Shown: one piece after another, positions 51,951-64,000 of the stretch
Numbering within the stretch: position 1 is the stretch's first letter
Layout of the letters: every line of letters begins with the position of its first letter
Assembly: GCA_030374765.1 (NCBI GenBank)
Contig: JARGXX010000001.1
Coordinates: 1,798,001 to 1,862,000, forward strand
DNA length: 64,000 nt
Direction: 5' to 3'
Source: Agarophyton chilense
Taxonomy: Eukaryota; Rhodophyta; Florideophyceae; Gracilariales; Gracilariaceae
Notes under the pieces: generated by a model
The model's database searches: none
What the model saw: the letters and a program-made list of their open reading frames with translations, nothing else
What the model was told of the DNA's origin: nothing
Program-made: the position numbers and the translations under genes

Positions 51951-52273
51951 TGTAATAGATTAGCATTACAGTGCCAGGGAGATCCCAGCGCCTCGCCATT
52001 GCTATTTACTTGGCTCGAGTGACGCTTTTTCCTTAGAGTAAGGTAGGCACCGTTAGGATACTAAATTACCCCCTTTGGTATACTAGTTCCTCCAATTGGT
52101 CTTCAAGCCATCGTTTCCGTAGCTCCAATCTGTAGGTCTACGCAGTAAACGCCAGCCCATTGCACCAAGTACTCCAGGAGTGCCACCTTGACGGGTTCGA
52201 ACCCTTAGGACCCGCTCTACCACGCTACCACCGGTCGAGACCAGTACGCTGACCCACCAGTCACTGCGTTACA
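51951..52273 (+). repeat. 5' LTR of gypsy-3
   Basis: 323 bp, TGTAATAGAT...GCGTTACA, immediately followed by a primer-binding site. A ggttcgaaccc stretch near 52193-52203 looks like a Pol III B box but no tRNA fold forms. Confidence 0.75.
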
Positions 52274-52276
52274 TTT

Positions 52277-52292
52277 TGGTCTCCCGACTTAG
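52277..52292 (+). promoter_or_regulatory. Gypsy-3 primer-binding site
   Basis: TGGTCTCCCGACTTAG, 3 nt after the LTR, identical to the 16 nt of the nested gypsy element (32276-32261, minus strand). Confidence 0.85.
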
Positions 52293-52308
52293 AATCCCTT
52301 AGGAATAA

Positions 52309-54262
52309 TTGAACGGACCACTGGAACGAAGAATTATCTGGATTCTAACCTTTGGTTTAATTCCCCAACGGACCAGAAGTACAGAAGCAACCGCCATTAT
52401 GGATGCAGGAAACACACCCAATCGACCAGACCACAGGACTCCTACGGCAGGACTAGTTGCCACTGGAACGCCGACGATGTCGCCTGAACCACAGGTTGAT
52501 AATGTTAGCGATCGCTGGAGCACGAGAAGCCAGCCACAAAAAGGACTGACTCCCCTGAACGACCCTGAAAGGATTCGCCGAGAACCCAAGGTAGCAGCGC
52601 GTTTACGAGAACGCTTCACCAGGGCCACCTCTAGGCCAGTAATAAACCAAGGAAAACCCCGTAAGACCAAAGGAATTAGAGAGAGCATTCCCACAGGGCT
52701 TGCTGACCTTCTCTGGCTCCGTCTCCGTGAGCTCTGCTCAGCCCATGTGGATTCCATTTTGAACATGAGACTCGCTTCGGCGATTGCTGACCATACGGAT
52801 TACCTCATTACGCGAATCGTCCCCAAGGTCATGGAGTCTGAGCTATTCTTAGACTCCCCTTCTGGCCGTTCAAGGAGCAGTCACTAGCCAGTCAGGCAAC
52901 GCGGTCCCTAGGACCACTCTACAAGTCAACCATCCGGCTTCCATATGGCAACCCCCTACCGAACCCCCAGAAGTGGCGGCGTTATCTGCCCCTCGCCGGG
53001 AATACCATCGGGAAAAACCCATGGTGGGACAATCTAGGAGCAGAAAAGAAGCTCCGCGTCTAGATGAGAGACAGGTTGCCCATCAAAAGAATCAAAGGGA
53101 GGGACAAGCGAGGAGCAGAAGAGAAGCTCCGCGTCGAGAAGAGAGACAGATTACCCTTCCCAAAGGACAATATGAGATACAGCGACCTCAGGGCCCCATT
53201 TGATCTGATAGAGAGATCGATCCTTTAGGTCCCTATTGCGCTGGAGAGAAAAGAAGTAACCGCAGGAGAAAGAAGAAACCATTCGGACACGAGTGATTTC
53301 GAATCGGCCTCGACCGAAACAACCGAGTTGGAAGTGGATGAGGCTTCCGTTAGAGGCCTCAAACCACTGACAACCACAAAAGAACTTTTCCATAAAGTTC
53401 TAGACTACCGCAATTACCGGCTGGCCGACAGGTTCCCGAAATATTCTGGTTTTGTGGCTCGAAAAGTCGCCAAATGGGCTAAACGGATGCAACTAACCAT
53501 TACGGACATGTTCTCGGGTTCCGATCCCATTGCTGTTCTTAGCTTTCTCAGTTTGTTCCGTACGGCCTGTGATCCAAACAGTGTCCATGAGGGCGCCACT
53601 CTGTACCATTTTAAATTCTTCCTCACAGGACAGGCGTGTGACCGAAAGGTTTCGAAGATATCTGGCACAACTGACCTTGTGGATGCTCAACACCGTGAAC
53701 TCCTCAGGCCATACCTTCAGGTTGTTCATCACCTCTTGGAAACTTACGCCACGGGTGACGTTATAATGAATGCCTACCAGGAAGTAATATCCTTTAGGCA
53801 GATCTCCAGTATGACCGAGTCGTCTTTCGCAGACGAACTATGGAAGAAGGCTTACCGATGTGGAAACGTATTCTCCGAAGGACGGCTTAAACGTCATTTC
53901 ATCACGGGATTACTCCCTGCCATTCGGACACATTTCCGTTATTACTAGACGAAATACCAACAATACTTCTCCCGAAAGCTCGTCACCTACGCCGAGGGTT
54001 ATGGCATAACCTACAGGACTTCCAGGCGCAACGCTGATATATCCAGAGGACACGCAACTCCATTGCATAAACCCAACCAAGTCCATTTGGTTAGCTCCAC
54101 GGAATCGGACATGGAGTCATCACTCCATTATGCCGACTCGGGAAATGTCCCCGCGGTTACTTTCAGTGCTTCTCCGTCTGGGCCCCCATCATATACCTCC
54201 CAGGGAACTACAACGACCACCAGCCCACCTACACCCAAGAATTGTCCCTTTCCGCCCGGCTA
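52309..54262 (+). pseudogene. Gypsy-3 gag, pol missing
   Basis: Frames 52309-52887 and 53328-53948 plus a short continuation past a TAG at 53946. The second holds the capsid-like core: LDYRNYRLADRFPKYSGFVA, then DPIAVLSFLSLF and KKAYRCGNVFSEGRLKRHFI, equivalent to the gag core of the nested element (AFHRCGSVYPAWERCTMFI). Ser/Thr/Pro-rich codons end it. No zinc knuckle or pol follows; a family-A LTR starts at 54301. Confidence 0.75.
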
Positions 54263-54300
54263 GGACTTTTTTTCGCGCCCCCAAGGGCCTGCTTCCTCTG

Positions 54301-54917
54301 TGTAGTATTCTGCACTGTCAGAATGTCGATGGAAGATTTTTTGGCTAAGTACGATGATACTCATAAGTCAGTACAACGGCTAGGATGAAGTTATGAAGCG
54401 GCACCCCGCAGATGGTTCGTTAGGTGGTAAGTTACGCGTGGGATCTCGTTCTGCCACGGCGCATCCGATTCGACCCTTTGTAGGGAAATACCAGATTGGC
54501 AACGGTGAATATGCTGTAGTGAGTAGCCACGTGGCAACCATTATCCCGTACTGTAGAGGGGTTAATCGGCTAACCCAGTTTATATCTAGATATTATTATA
54601 TGCAGCGCTCACTCCTGTGTACTGTACTTAAGGCACAGAAGAGAGCACAGACTCCAAAGTAAAGGAGACAACAAACGGGTTCACAACTCACTTGTTCCTT
54701 TTTCAGGATTCCTTAACTGGACATCCGGACAAGCTACAACAAGTAGTTGTCCGTTCCATAGTACCAACCACTCTCATTGGGGAGTAGGGCCTTACAACTC
54801 CCATTCTATCTCGCTAGTGTTGTGCTCTACCACATCTTCTCCTTAGCCGTAAGCACCCATTCGGCTGTTCCGAACACTGTCGCAGGTGTCTGCTCTCTCC
54901 GTAGAGCGAATACTACA
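54301..54917 (+). repeat. Family-A LTR with unmatched flanks
   Basis: 617 bp, TGTAGTATTC...GAATACTACA. Unlike the other two copies its flanks differ (CTCTG / GCTTT), so it may mark an ectopic recombination joint between the gypsy-3 gag on its left and a copia-like relic on its right. Confidence 0.88.
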
Positions 54918-56047
54918 GCTTTCTCCTTAGTGAAGAGAACATAGAGGTCGTTCTCTGTGAGGGCTAGCACAAAGAGTAGATCCATAGCCAATTCTTCCGA
55001 GCACAGATTGTTCGTGAGATGAACCTCTATTTTGGCATCTCGCATTGACCATGTTACGCATTTAGTTCCTTTCATTTCAGGATGGACAATTGAATTTTCT
55101 CTTAATGCTATTGGAACGGAACAGGTTTCTGTTTCATACAATGAATCTTGACAGGAAATCATGGGAGTTGACGTTCCTGAGTCTAAAATTCTTTTTCTGT
55201 TCTTTGTAAACGTTTCAACTCTTTAAGCCGTTGCGGCTTGCACTTTAGACTCTTAACATGGTTTATCCTTAGTATACTGCCTCTGAGAGATCCTATCCAT
55301 TCTACTAGCCAATGAAGTAGTTTTCAATGGGGCTTTCTTCTTCAGGTAAAGCTTGTTGTGCGGATTTAAAGGATTTAACCAACAGTGTTCTGTTCTATAT
55401 ACAGCCTTGTCACAAATTTGGCAATAGGTTTTAACGCTGTGCACCCTTTCCACACGTCTGTGTTTGGCTTTAACAGACTGCTGCTCTTCAATAAGCCTGT
55501 CACATATTGTTTCCCATGTAGCTGATTCATCAAATAGAGACTTTAGAGGGGTGATAAGGATGAGCTCGGGAGCATTAATGGAGGCAATGAGTATTGAAAT
55601 CTCGAGCTCTGGTGGTATGCTTATATTCATTGCTTCCATTTTTCTCCAAAATGCCTCACATGCGATCCACATGCGTCCATATATCGTTCAAGACTGTAAC
55701 CTAGCGAAGTAATATCAGTTCTGTCATCTTCGCAATTCGGGATGCAGCTCTTCTGGAGACATAACGTTCAAAAAGCTCTTTCATAATTGTAAATGAATTA
55801 TGAACATTGCTCCTGACAGGACAAAGAACTTCATTTGAAAATGCAAACACTATGTAGCCGCTGGCTTTTTTTGGTTCCTCAAGAATTCAGAGCCCTTTTT
55901 GTAATCGTCGTACGGATTGAATTCAATTTCAAGGCACCAGTGATTCATTTCGCGTCTCATAGTGCTTCAATACGAATTATTCAAATCGAAAAATCTTGAC
56001 CATCTTTCATTTGTTCTATATACGCCTTTTCTGACTCCGACATGGTG
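54918..56047 (-). pseudogene. Copia-like gag-protease relic (copia-2)
   Basis: From 56047 the minus strand has broken UBN2-type gag frames (KASGYIVFAFSNEVL...FTIMKELFERYVSRRAA), then 55672-55253 with a knuckle CQICDKAVYRTEHCW, and after that a protease site ILDSGTSTPM (about 55170) followed by ELAMDLLFVLALTENDLYVLF, the N-L-(L/F)-S-V-like region. Pol beyond this is lost at the LTR joint (54917). Confidence 0.75.
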
Positions 56048-56486
56048 TTTCAGAAAATGCCAGGAAGAAGTTAACAGGCGTATAATTTAAAAGACGTTCG
56101 TAATATGTTCGAGCTGAATAGGCACCGGCTTAGTCACTCAGGGATTGATTCGATATGTAAGTACAGCTTAGCATATGTTACCCATCACCTCTTTACTTTG
56201 GTAAGAAAAAGTTGGGGGCCCAAGCTGACTTCTTTAGTCATTGACTTGTGTCGCCTCGGCGCTTTCTCTCTTTCATAGGCATTAACTGTGTAATCTATTA
56301 GTAATTTCGTCTTCTTGTATGTCACAAGTCCTAACAACGCATCATGCCATAACGACACTTTGATGCAACAACACAGGAAATCCTGTCTGGCAATCACAGG
56401 AGTTCCTCGGATGTCTCAGATGTTCTTTCATTATGAAGCACTTACATTGCTGTACAGTACGTGAGGGTTTCCACCTTGAGAAACGT
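56048..56486. other. Unassigned, possibly copia-derived
   Basis: A minus-strand frame at 56185-56397 (SLWHDALLGLVTYKKTKLL) faintly recalls a GAG-pre-integrase domain but lies on the wrong side of the gag relic. Not assigned. Confidence 0.3.
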
Positions 56487-56488
56487 AA

Positions 56489-57784
56489 AGTCTGTTTCAA
56501 AATCATATCCCTCGCGCAAAATTTTCCAAAACTCGACGTTTTGGCTACAGTAAACCCAACAAAAACAGTGTGAAAACATTTTCAAGTCAAAAAACTGTTT
56601 CAAAAACATAACCTTTATTGCATCTTTTTATTCTAACGCGAGTTCAGTAGTTTATTTTTGCTCATACAGCCTATAAAACACTTATATAACGCTTTGGCAT
56701 TGATTCTATAAAAGGATTGGTAGAATTACAGTCAATCTTTTCCCAGAAATCTTTGATACAATTTTTTAGATCAAAAACTGTAACAAATTGCCTTTCTTAC
56801 CCATAAACCATTCGGGCCAACATTCCCCAACTTTTTTCGATACAGTTGAGGTCAGGAGAGCGCGCAGGCCATTCCACAAGCGAAATATTTAGACTATTGA
56901 ACCACTGTTTCATAGAATTAGATTTATGCACAGGTGCATTATCTTGCTGAAAAATGAATTTTTCTCCATGTATATAGTATGCAAAAGGTAAAAGATAGTT
57001 TTCTAAAACCTCAGCATACTTTTCAGAGTTCATTGTAGTTTAAACAAAAGCCATATCACTTGCTACTGTCGTACAAAATCCAGCCCAAACCATTACTGAT
57101 GCGCCTTTTGAATGCCTGGTCACAAATTCTTTCTTTCTTCTCGTAGATCATGCCAATAAAACTTATAGCAATCTGGACCATCAAGGTTACGCTTTTTTTC
57201 GTCGGAAAAGATATCATTATTGTATTTCGTTTTCCAATTAGCCTTTTGAGAACAACATTGAACTCGATTTTTCTTTTTATTATCTTTTAAAAAAAAGATC
57301 TCCTCTTTTTTGTGTACTTGAACACTTTTTGACTTTTGACTTCACGCCATATTGTAGATCTCGATAGAGGCAAATTTATGTTTTGACAATTTTTCTGCAA
57401 GATGAAGTATTGCGGCATAGTTTTCGCTTAATTCCACGCTTAGGCGCCGGAGATAGTGACGTAGGACGGACGGTTGAACGCTTTGTTCCGTGTGTAGCGG
57501 GGTTTTTGATGAAGTTGCGGATTGTTTTTGGGCTGCGCTTGAGTTTTCGGGGTATATCTGCTGGAATCGTACCCTGACCTACTAATTCCATGATTTCCAG
57601 CTGTTCAGAGCGTTTCAGAGGTGCGCCACGAGCCATAATTGAGCGAATGATTGTATAAATGATATACTTTTGAAACAGTGTTATTGACTTAGTGGTTTTT
57701 ATTTGGTGTGAAATGTGCTCTACAGTACGTGAAATGCCTTTTTGGCGCAGTTTTTGTAAAGGGATATGTTTTTGAAACGCACTG
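56489..57784 (-). mobile_element. Tc1/mariner transposon, inactive
   Basis: 1,296 bp between TA dinucleotides (56487-56488, 57785-57786). Imperfect TIRs: left aagtctgtttcaaaatcatatccc, right (rc) cagtgcgtttcaaaaacatatccc. Size and TA target are typical of the superfamily. Confidence 0.9.
56797..57633 (-). pseudogene. Tc1-type transposase, frameshifted
   Basis: The N-terminal helix-turn-helix part starts at an ATG at 57633 (MARGAPLKRSEQLEIMELVG...RSPKTIRNFIKNP). The middle is frameshifted, with FSDEKKRNLDGPDCYKFYWH carrying the first Asp near 57200. The C-terminal piece 57033-56797 has FIFQQDNAPVHKS (second Asp) and WPARSPDLNCIEKSWG (Asp/Glu region). At least two frameshifts and stops. Confidence 0.92.
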
Positions 57785-57786
57785 TA

Positions 57787-58889
57787 CATGAGCAAATAAT
57801 CAAATAAATGATGACAGCACGACTTTCCCTTCTTGACATTAGTTTCGACCTACTCCGACAGCAGTCTCTCCTACGCTCATTTGCACTCAGTCTGTGACCA
57901 TTCGTTACATTGCTTTGTTTTTGGTCATTTTATTGTCCACGCTAAGCTACAGACCAGTTGAGTTACTCCCTTCCATAACAATCCACCGCATCAGAATAAC
58001 CGGAAAATCTTTACTCAGCGTGGTCATTTGTGATTCTTTTTATATCACTTTCTGAAAACTTTTGTAGATAATGATCTCTAATACTTTCCGAAAAAGTGTT
58101 ACAAAACAATTTGAGACAACATATGAGAGTTGAATCATGCAGTTGAATGCATGAAATCAAGTAGTCTGCGGAGACTTATGAAATCAGTTTTAAAACAGCA
58201 ACTGTTTTTTTTTTTTCGTTGTGACTCCGTTGGTCTAACTGGCATCTTTACGTTGAACAAAAACTCGTTTGATTTGCGGAATGCACTACAAAGTTTTTTG
58301 TACAAACAACCCACGAGAAACAAGGGCTACTGGGTTGCTCAGAAAGCGAACTGCCTGGGTTCATAATAATGAAAGGTTAGAATGGAGAAAAAGGTCGGAC
58401 AAAGTGAAACAATAGTTTCCGGAGCATTAACAAAGAGTAGCTTGACCGTCTACATCGTTTGAGCATATTGTGCGTCGTCACTGTAACCGTGAAATGTAGC
58501 AGTCCCTACGGTACAGTGACAACAAGCAGTAGGGGCAGACTTGTATGTATCGACTACGAAGCCAAGTATTGATGGATTCTAGTCAAAACGATAACGTCCA
58601 TCACAAGGTGACCACAACACAACATAACGATAAAGTCGACCACATGGTACATGTAAAGAGACTGCCAATTGGATGTGTAAGATATGTACAGTCGATTTTA
58701 TTACAGCCGAACGAATGTAAGTACTCACGAACTGGGACTCACCCGTGTCGACTTCGAAGCAGCTCCTTCTTTTTATTTTCATCAGCAGTTGCAACTAACT
58801 TTCTGATATACAAAACAGAAAAGCCATTCGTTCGGCGATGACAAAGTGGAAACCGGATTCTTCGAGCTAGTTCTTGTACAGCTTCTTCA
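57787..58889. other. Intergenic
   Basis: Short open frames without recognisable domains; nothing else identified. Confidence 0.4.
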
Positions 58890-59000
58890 ATAAGAAAGTA
58901 ATGGCTTTCTTGAGGAAAGAGAATTATCTGTAAGATAAATGTATGCTGTTATAAGAATTAGAACACAACGTCCACAAAAAGAAGAAGAAGAAAGTAGTCG
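58890..59000 (+). mobile_element. LINE 3' end, second copy
   Basis: Matches 3660-3778: coding end KKVMAFLRKENYL-stop, a 3' UTR with gaattagaacacaacgtccac, and a tail aaaaagaagaagaagaaag. Confidence 0.65.
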
Positions 59001-60342
59001 CTGAATGGCGCTACAAGCCTCCTCAGAAGCTGACAGGAGAAAAGTTTCTTGAAAGTACACTAACTCAGTTGAAATAATTTAGCAGATCCTATATATTTAA
59101 GAGAAACAAGCGGCGATCACGCTTATCATCAGTTTTGGAAAGAGTATCTATCAATTTGCTATCGGTCCATGGGGTCTGATCGTTTCCCTAGACCCCGTTA
59201 GATTATGAAGCTGTTGGCAGATAAAAACAACTGTACTATGCTCACTTAAAAAAACATTCTTCTGCAGGGAAAAGAAAACCCCCTGGATGTTCTCTGTTTC
59301 GTGAGCCATTTGCTATCGATGCTTTTCATGAATATCTTCTACAAGTGCTCTCTATATTTCCCTCACATAATGAAGCAGAGAAAAAGAACCATATCAGTTA
59401 ACAGCAGAGGGGTTGTAGATGGTATTGATGGGGATTCCACCGACGCAGAGAGAATTCGGTCACGCAAGTATTCGGCTTTCTACAATTCCCAATTCAAACT
59501 AGCGCATATGCGCATATTTTTCTTGGTCTCAAGGAGACTCATAGGGAATATGCGATACCAGTCATGAAGGTAACATCCTTATTGCTGACTGCGTGTGCGT
59601 TGCTGGAGAAGGGAAAGCGCCCATGCCAATGGAGAGCATCTGAGGAAGAAGAGTGGCAGCGAACCCTTTTGTTATTTTTTTTTGTCGAGAGCACAAAAAA
59701 ACTCGCTTGGAGAATTAGAAAGCATTTGCACCCTAAGCACTCTTGAAGCCTTCCGCCATTAACAGGTTAAGGACACAGTCCAGAGAGATAAAACTCTGGC
59801 TTTACTATAGCTAGCAAATCACCTCCTTCCCCACAATTCAAGGCTTTTCGGGAATTCTCTCCGTTTTCCTCTGTTGTTACCAGAAGCACGCCCAGTAGAC
59901 TGAATTAATCTTGATGTCAAGCCTGGCAACTACCCCTTTAGTGGCTATATGCCTTTCGCTGGATTTTTATGCGGTTCCCTCTCCCCGTTTTCCAATTTTT
60001 ACTAGATGAGCCACGAAATTGTGTTACGCAACCGTATCCAAAATGAGCCCTTTTCCATCCAAGTCTACTGACACCTGGGTAAGTCTATTTTCCAACCATC
60101 TGAATCTTTGATATTCAAACAGTATTCTATCCCAGAAGACAACCATTTAACTGTTGACCGTTTAAACCTTTTACTCAGCTTCGTTGTACCGTTTCGTTCC
60201 GTATCCCTTCTCGTACACTTTGGTCGTTAGACTTTATCCGGACGTTGTCGCAGAAGAACATTCCGTTTCGCGAAGCTACAGTTTCTGGAAAAGGAACGGA
60301 ACATATTGCATTCTATATTCTCCTTGTTCCTACTTTGTGGCA
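59001..60342. other. Intergenic / upstream of the MADS-box gene
   Basis: No recognised gene; the right end should carry the MADS-box gene promoter and 5' UTR. Confidence 0.45.
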
Positions 60343-62581
60343 ATGGATTCTGGTAGTAACAATACGCTGTCTACTTCTTCGCGCCCTCCCGCTCCGCACA
60401 AACGAGGAAAGATACAAATTCGCAGAATTACAGACAATCGAACCAGACAGGTACGTCACTCGATCAAATACAAACGCATCCTTCTTGATGCTCAGTGCCT
60501 GACCTGTCAACAATGATTCTATTTCGGTGCAGGTTACTTTCCTCAAGCGCAAGAATGGCCTTCTTAAGAAGGCCATGGAATTGGTATGTCTGATTGCATT
60601 CTATATTGCTCTGTACGCGTATTTTTTGGGGGGGACAGTAGTGCTCACGTCTGTAACTTTAATTATTGTCTCGGTCCGAATCAGGGAGTTCTCTGTGATT
60701 GCGAAGTAGCCGTTATCGTTTACAACCCCCACAATGGAAAACTTTTTGAGTATAGCTCTATCTCTATGGAAAGAGTTCTCAATCGCTATGCTACTTACAG
60801 CGGCCCGAGCGAGCGCCGAAAGCCTGAACAGGTATGCAAAATGAGCCAACAAACTAATTCTAGGTCTATCAAAACTAACAATTTCTATCATTTGGTACCA
60901 TTTCCCCCAGTTCTTCGATGTAGGAGCCGCAAAAGGACACTCCAATATACCAGTTAACGAACCAAATGTTGCCATTGCCGCACAAAATGCCTCATTGGCT
61001 GCCTCAAATCGTCAAAGACCGACATATAAGTTTGAAGAAGAACAAGATGGGATGGGAATAGCAAAGAAGCGAAAGCTTGCCTCTGGCGAGACACCAACTT
61101 TTGTCTTCTCTGGAGAGGGGATACCTATTCCTCACCTCGTGAATCAACCAGTTTCGACTGCGGTCCCAAAAATGGATAGTGAAGCAAGCAGACAGAATAT
61201 GGGTCTTCGTAACCCAACCCACACTGTGCCCCTTACACAGATTGTGCAGGTTCCGCACCCTTTGCCGGTTCTTCCCATCCAGTATCCAGTGGATGGATAC
61301 GGGCATGTTTCCGATAGTGCACATAGAATGACATCCACTACCGAGCCTTCTCACCCTATTTCTCATACGATGTCTCATTTGGATTACATGCCACAAGCGC
61401 AAAACGAGGATCGGTTCATACAACTCGGCCCAAATGTAGAAAATAAGCGGCTACGGCAGACATCAAGAGCCCCTCCAATCAGCACTCACGTACCCTTAAC
61501 GTATGCTACCGGGCATCCGCCAAGTCAAGTTTATCAGCGGATGTTTGAAGAGCCTGTCACCAACGCACCTCCTCCTGCGGCGGGAAGCGGTCCGCCAAAA
61601 CATGAAATGATGCATCCAGAACCCCAAAATAGACCTGGCGAGGAGCATATTCTGAATTATAGAGAGGAAGAAGGATACGCTGCAGCTCGAGATTGGCCTT
61701 ATCAGGGGCATGGGACGGTCGCAGAAGGCAACAGAGAGCGAGACGAGCACTGTTCAAACCAAACCTCACTTGGGATCCCCACATCTCGCGCTGGCACAGC
61801 GGACGTCCCTCATTCCGAAGCTCTACCGCAGCATCCGCAGGAGAAACAGGGTGTTGAGATCTCGACATCTGGTACTGAAGACGTGGAGTTTCCTCGTTCT
61901 GAGGCTCCAGCTGATCATTCGCTGGCGAAGAATGGAGGCGACTTCAGCGAAGTTCCCGATGGAACTAACCTAAAAAAAACCCTTCAACAACCAGAGAAGA
62001 ACGAATACTCGAATAAGGAGAATGAGCGTACGGAAAACTCGAATAAGGAGAATGAGCGTACGGAAAACTCGAATAAGGAGAATGAGCGTACGGAAAACTC
62101 GAATAAGGAGAATGAGCGTCTCGAGAACGTCCCTCCTCCAAAACTTGGGCTCCGGCGAGATGGCGCACTACCGGGGCCCTCATCAGAAGGCGGTGCTCAC
62201 ATCACCCCAAGCCTGAGTGCGCCTCTAATTCCAACTCTATCGGAAGCTCTAGGAAGCATTCCACGACTACAGATCCCCGCTACACCGAATGGTCAACCCT
62301 GGGCTTTAAGTTCTTTGTCGAATGACGGAGGCAACTCTGTGTCGCTCACCCCATTCTTTAATCTAGACAGCACATCTGCTAGAGGAAGAGCACGGAATCC
62401 TTTTGCCCCTTCCCCGGGAAGCGGGGTAGTCCCACTCACTCCGAGGTTCTTCGGTCTTGAGCAGTCGAGTACCAGGTCTTTGTTTCGAAATACCGATACA
62501 ACTCCTTTCGCCCCGGGTATGAGTGATGGAGAACAAGGAGGAAGTGGAGAACAACAGCCCGGGGATGGTAAACCGGAATAG
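60343..62581 (+). CDS. MEF2-type MADS-box transcription factor (four exons)
   Basis: Exons 60343-60450, 60533-60583, 60685-60831 and 60911-62581; introns of 82, 101 and 79 bp, all GT-AG and phase 0, inferred from sequence. Product 658 residues. The MADS domain (about 20-78) is split over exons 1-3: [17 protein letters not shown], then [17 protein letters not shown], then [20 protein letters not shown] and [15 protein letters not shown]. The latter resembles the MEF2/type II extension rather than SRF. There is no K-box. A basic KKRK stretch follows at about 143-146, then a long Pro/Ser/Asn-rich, probably disordered, activation-type region with four 10-residue [10 protein letters not shown] repeats. 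The protein should bind CArG-like boxes as a dimer in the nucleus; targets unknown. Confidence 0.93.
62007..62126 (+). repeat. In-frame 30 bp minisatellite in the MADS-box gene
   Basis: Four head-to-tail copies of aactcgaataaggagaatg agcgtacggaa (30 bp), the first and last slightly diverged, each encoding [10 protein letters not shown]. Copy-number change keeps the frame. Confidence 0.95.
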
Positions 62582-64000
62582 AGGATAAGATGTTCTTACA
62601 GGGTTGGTCTCCTTGACGGAAAGTGATCATTTTCCGGTCAACTTGAGGTGGGCTTTTCGATCTGAAAGTTGCGACCTGTCACCCTGTATTCAATCTAGCA
62701 TGGACACTGATCGCTGAGATAAAGATGCCAATCGATGCGCAAGAAACTTTGGCTTTGAATATAAGGGCGACTTGAGGGGCCCCTGGTGGGTTCTTCATCT
62801 CACGTTCTACTTTCGTTCGTTCTGTGCTCGTGGTACATACCTGAAAAAAAAGCTTTCTAAGTCGCTTAAGCGGGAAGACGTTGTGAACCGTTTGCATTGG
62901 TGAGGCCAAGCTGTTCTGAATCCAGAATGAGTACTGGCGTCGGAACTGGGTCGGAAACCCTTGCGAGATCCTTCAAGAGATCCCTTGAGATATTCCTTGA
63001 AAAAAAAACTCAGCGCGTCCCTTTGGTACATGCGTCCCGACGACCGTGCTCTGCGATCTCCATTGCAGTGTCTCAGGCATTGACACGGAATCGAAATGGA
63101 TGTTGCGTCTGCATCTGCCGTAGATAGCTAGCCTCCCTTGCAAGGATGAAGGGTTCATTTAAGTTTCCCGTAGAGCTTCAGGAGCCTGAATACTCCAATC
63201 ATACCATCTACAAATATCGGAGGTTGTCATGTGATGCTATTCCACTGACTTCCAGGTTGGAACATAGAGTGGCTTTGCTTCTTCGATCAATGATCTATTT
63301 ATATGCAGTCGCTGCGGTGAATTGCACGAACATAGATACCTTGAAACAGAAAGTGGTGCGGAACGGCCCGAAGAAGATTGGCTTTTGTGGTCCTGGTGCA
63401 CATACACTCGCAAATCGCCACATTTCTTCCCTGTGGGTGTGATGAGAATTCTATCCAAGAAACATAAAGTGGCACACATTGTTAATGGGCCCCACATCAG
63501 TAGGGTCCCCTGGTGGGATCCTAATGTATCCCGATTCCGGTATTGTTGTAGGAGAATTAAACAATGAAAATATGCAATTCTCGTCTGACAACGCAACCTG
63601 TCAGCAGTGCAATATTCGCGAAGCCCTGCAAACGGGCAGCTGCAATGAAGTGAATTACCCTCAGCAACGGGTGCAAACGAAAGGAAGAGCCGAGCAATGA
63701 TAGAACGGTGAGCAACAACCGAGACGAGTAAAGAACGTAGAGGGGGGGGCAGACCCCGAAGCACAGGAACGTTTTTTCCTGATTGACTTTGTTCCATCCC
63801 TCGAGCGCATTATTGAACCGCCTTACGATCCGTGAGTAACACATTCGGTCATCTCACAACTGTCGCGATTCCCGAGGGATAAAGTATTTTGTATACGTGA
63901 TAATCGAAGCACAATCGTTCTGACTTAGGAGGCCTAAATGCATGATTGTTAAACGCTGTACGTCCACAAAGCCAACTCGATGAGCTGTTCAGCCGCCCGT
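62582..64000. other. Downstream intergenic to window end
   Basis: Overlapping frames on both strands (for example 63237-63797 minus, which starts without a recognised domain, and 63146-63442 plus) are mutually exclusive and match no family I know. A gene may begin beyond the window. Confidence 0.35.

Noticed and set aside
52190-52272. tRNA or tRNA-derived SINE in the gypsy-3 LTR
   Set aside because: A B-box-like ggttcgaaccc is present, but no acceptor or T stem forms and the sequence lies inside an LTR.
56185-56397. Copia GAG-pre-integrase fragment
   Set aside because: Resemblance is limited to a few residues and its position relative to the gag relic is wrong.
63237-63797. 186-codon minus-strand ORF at the window end
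   Set aside because: Overlaps several plus-strand frames, composition unlike the host genes, no domain.

Overview
This is nuclear DNA from a eukaryote, most likely a florideophyte red alga (Chondrus-like). The grounds are short 79-101 bp GT-AG introns, mostly single-exon genes, a nuclear ClpS with an MAF-type plastid transit peptide, a MEF2-type MADS-box gene, and gene clusters separated by nested retrotransposons. The species call is inference; no rRNA or organelle marker is present.

Layout. Positions 1-17,000 are a gene island: a DUF3754-like protein (+), a membrane-anchored aspartyl protease (+), a helical protein of unknown function (-), a DNAJC17-like J protein (-), the PP2A activator PTPA with one intron (-), a CARNMT1/N2227 methyltransferase (-), a small NTF2-like protein (+) and plastid ClpS (-). 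In this island a roughly 600 bp inverted repeat brackets the aspartyl protease gene. Farther out on the left lies a decayed inverted copy of the 3' half of the J-protein gene, itself interrupted by the 3' end of a LINE.

Positions 18,586-39,705 are a three-level nest. A Ty1/copia element (107 bp LTR, TSD TAAAC, about 4.8 kb once emptied) is split by a 15.6 kb Ty3/gypsy element (LTR about 866 bp, TSD GAATT). The right (5') LTR of the gypsy element is split by a 4.2 kb CACTA/Plavaka-like DNA transposon. A solo LTR (family A, TSD CTTGT) also sits in the copia gag. The gypsy element carries an uninterrupted 591-codon ORF antisense to gag-pol between pol and its 3' LTR, and a chromodomain cut off from the integrase by stop codons. 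The DNA transposon carries a tandem hairpin repeat and an array of 75-80 bp palindromes.

Positions 39,700-60,300 are a graveyard of older elements: a zinc-finger relic, a DDE transposase relic of the TETQDGKS type, several family-A LTRs, a degenerate gypsy gag-pol, a gypsy gag with its LTR and primer-binding site, a copia-like gag-protease relic, a Tc1/mariner element with TIRs and TA target duplication, and another LINE 3' end. Positions 60,343-62,581 return to host sequence with a four-exon MADS-box gene.

The host genes do not form an operon or a pathway. The interesting biology is in the mobile elements and in the inverted duplication of the left gene island.
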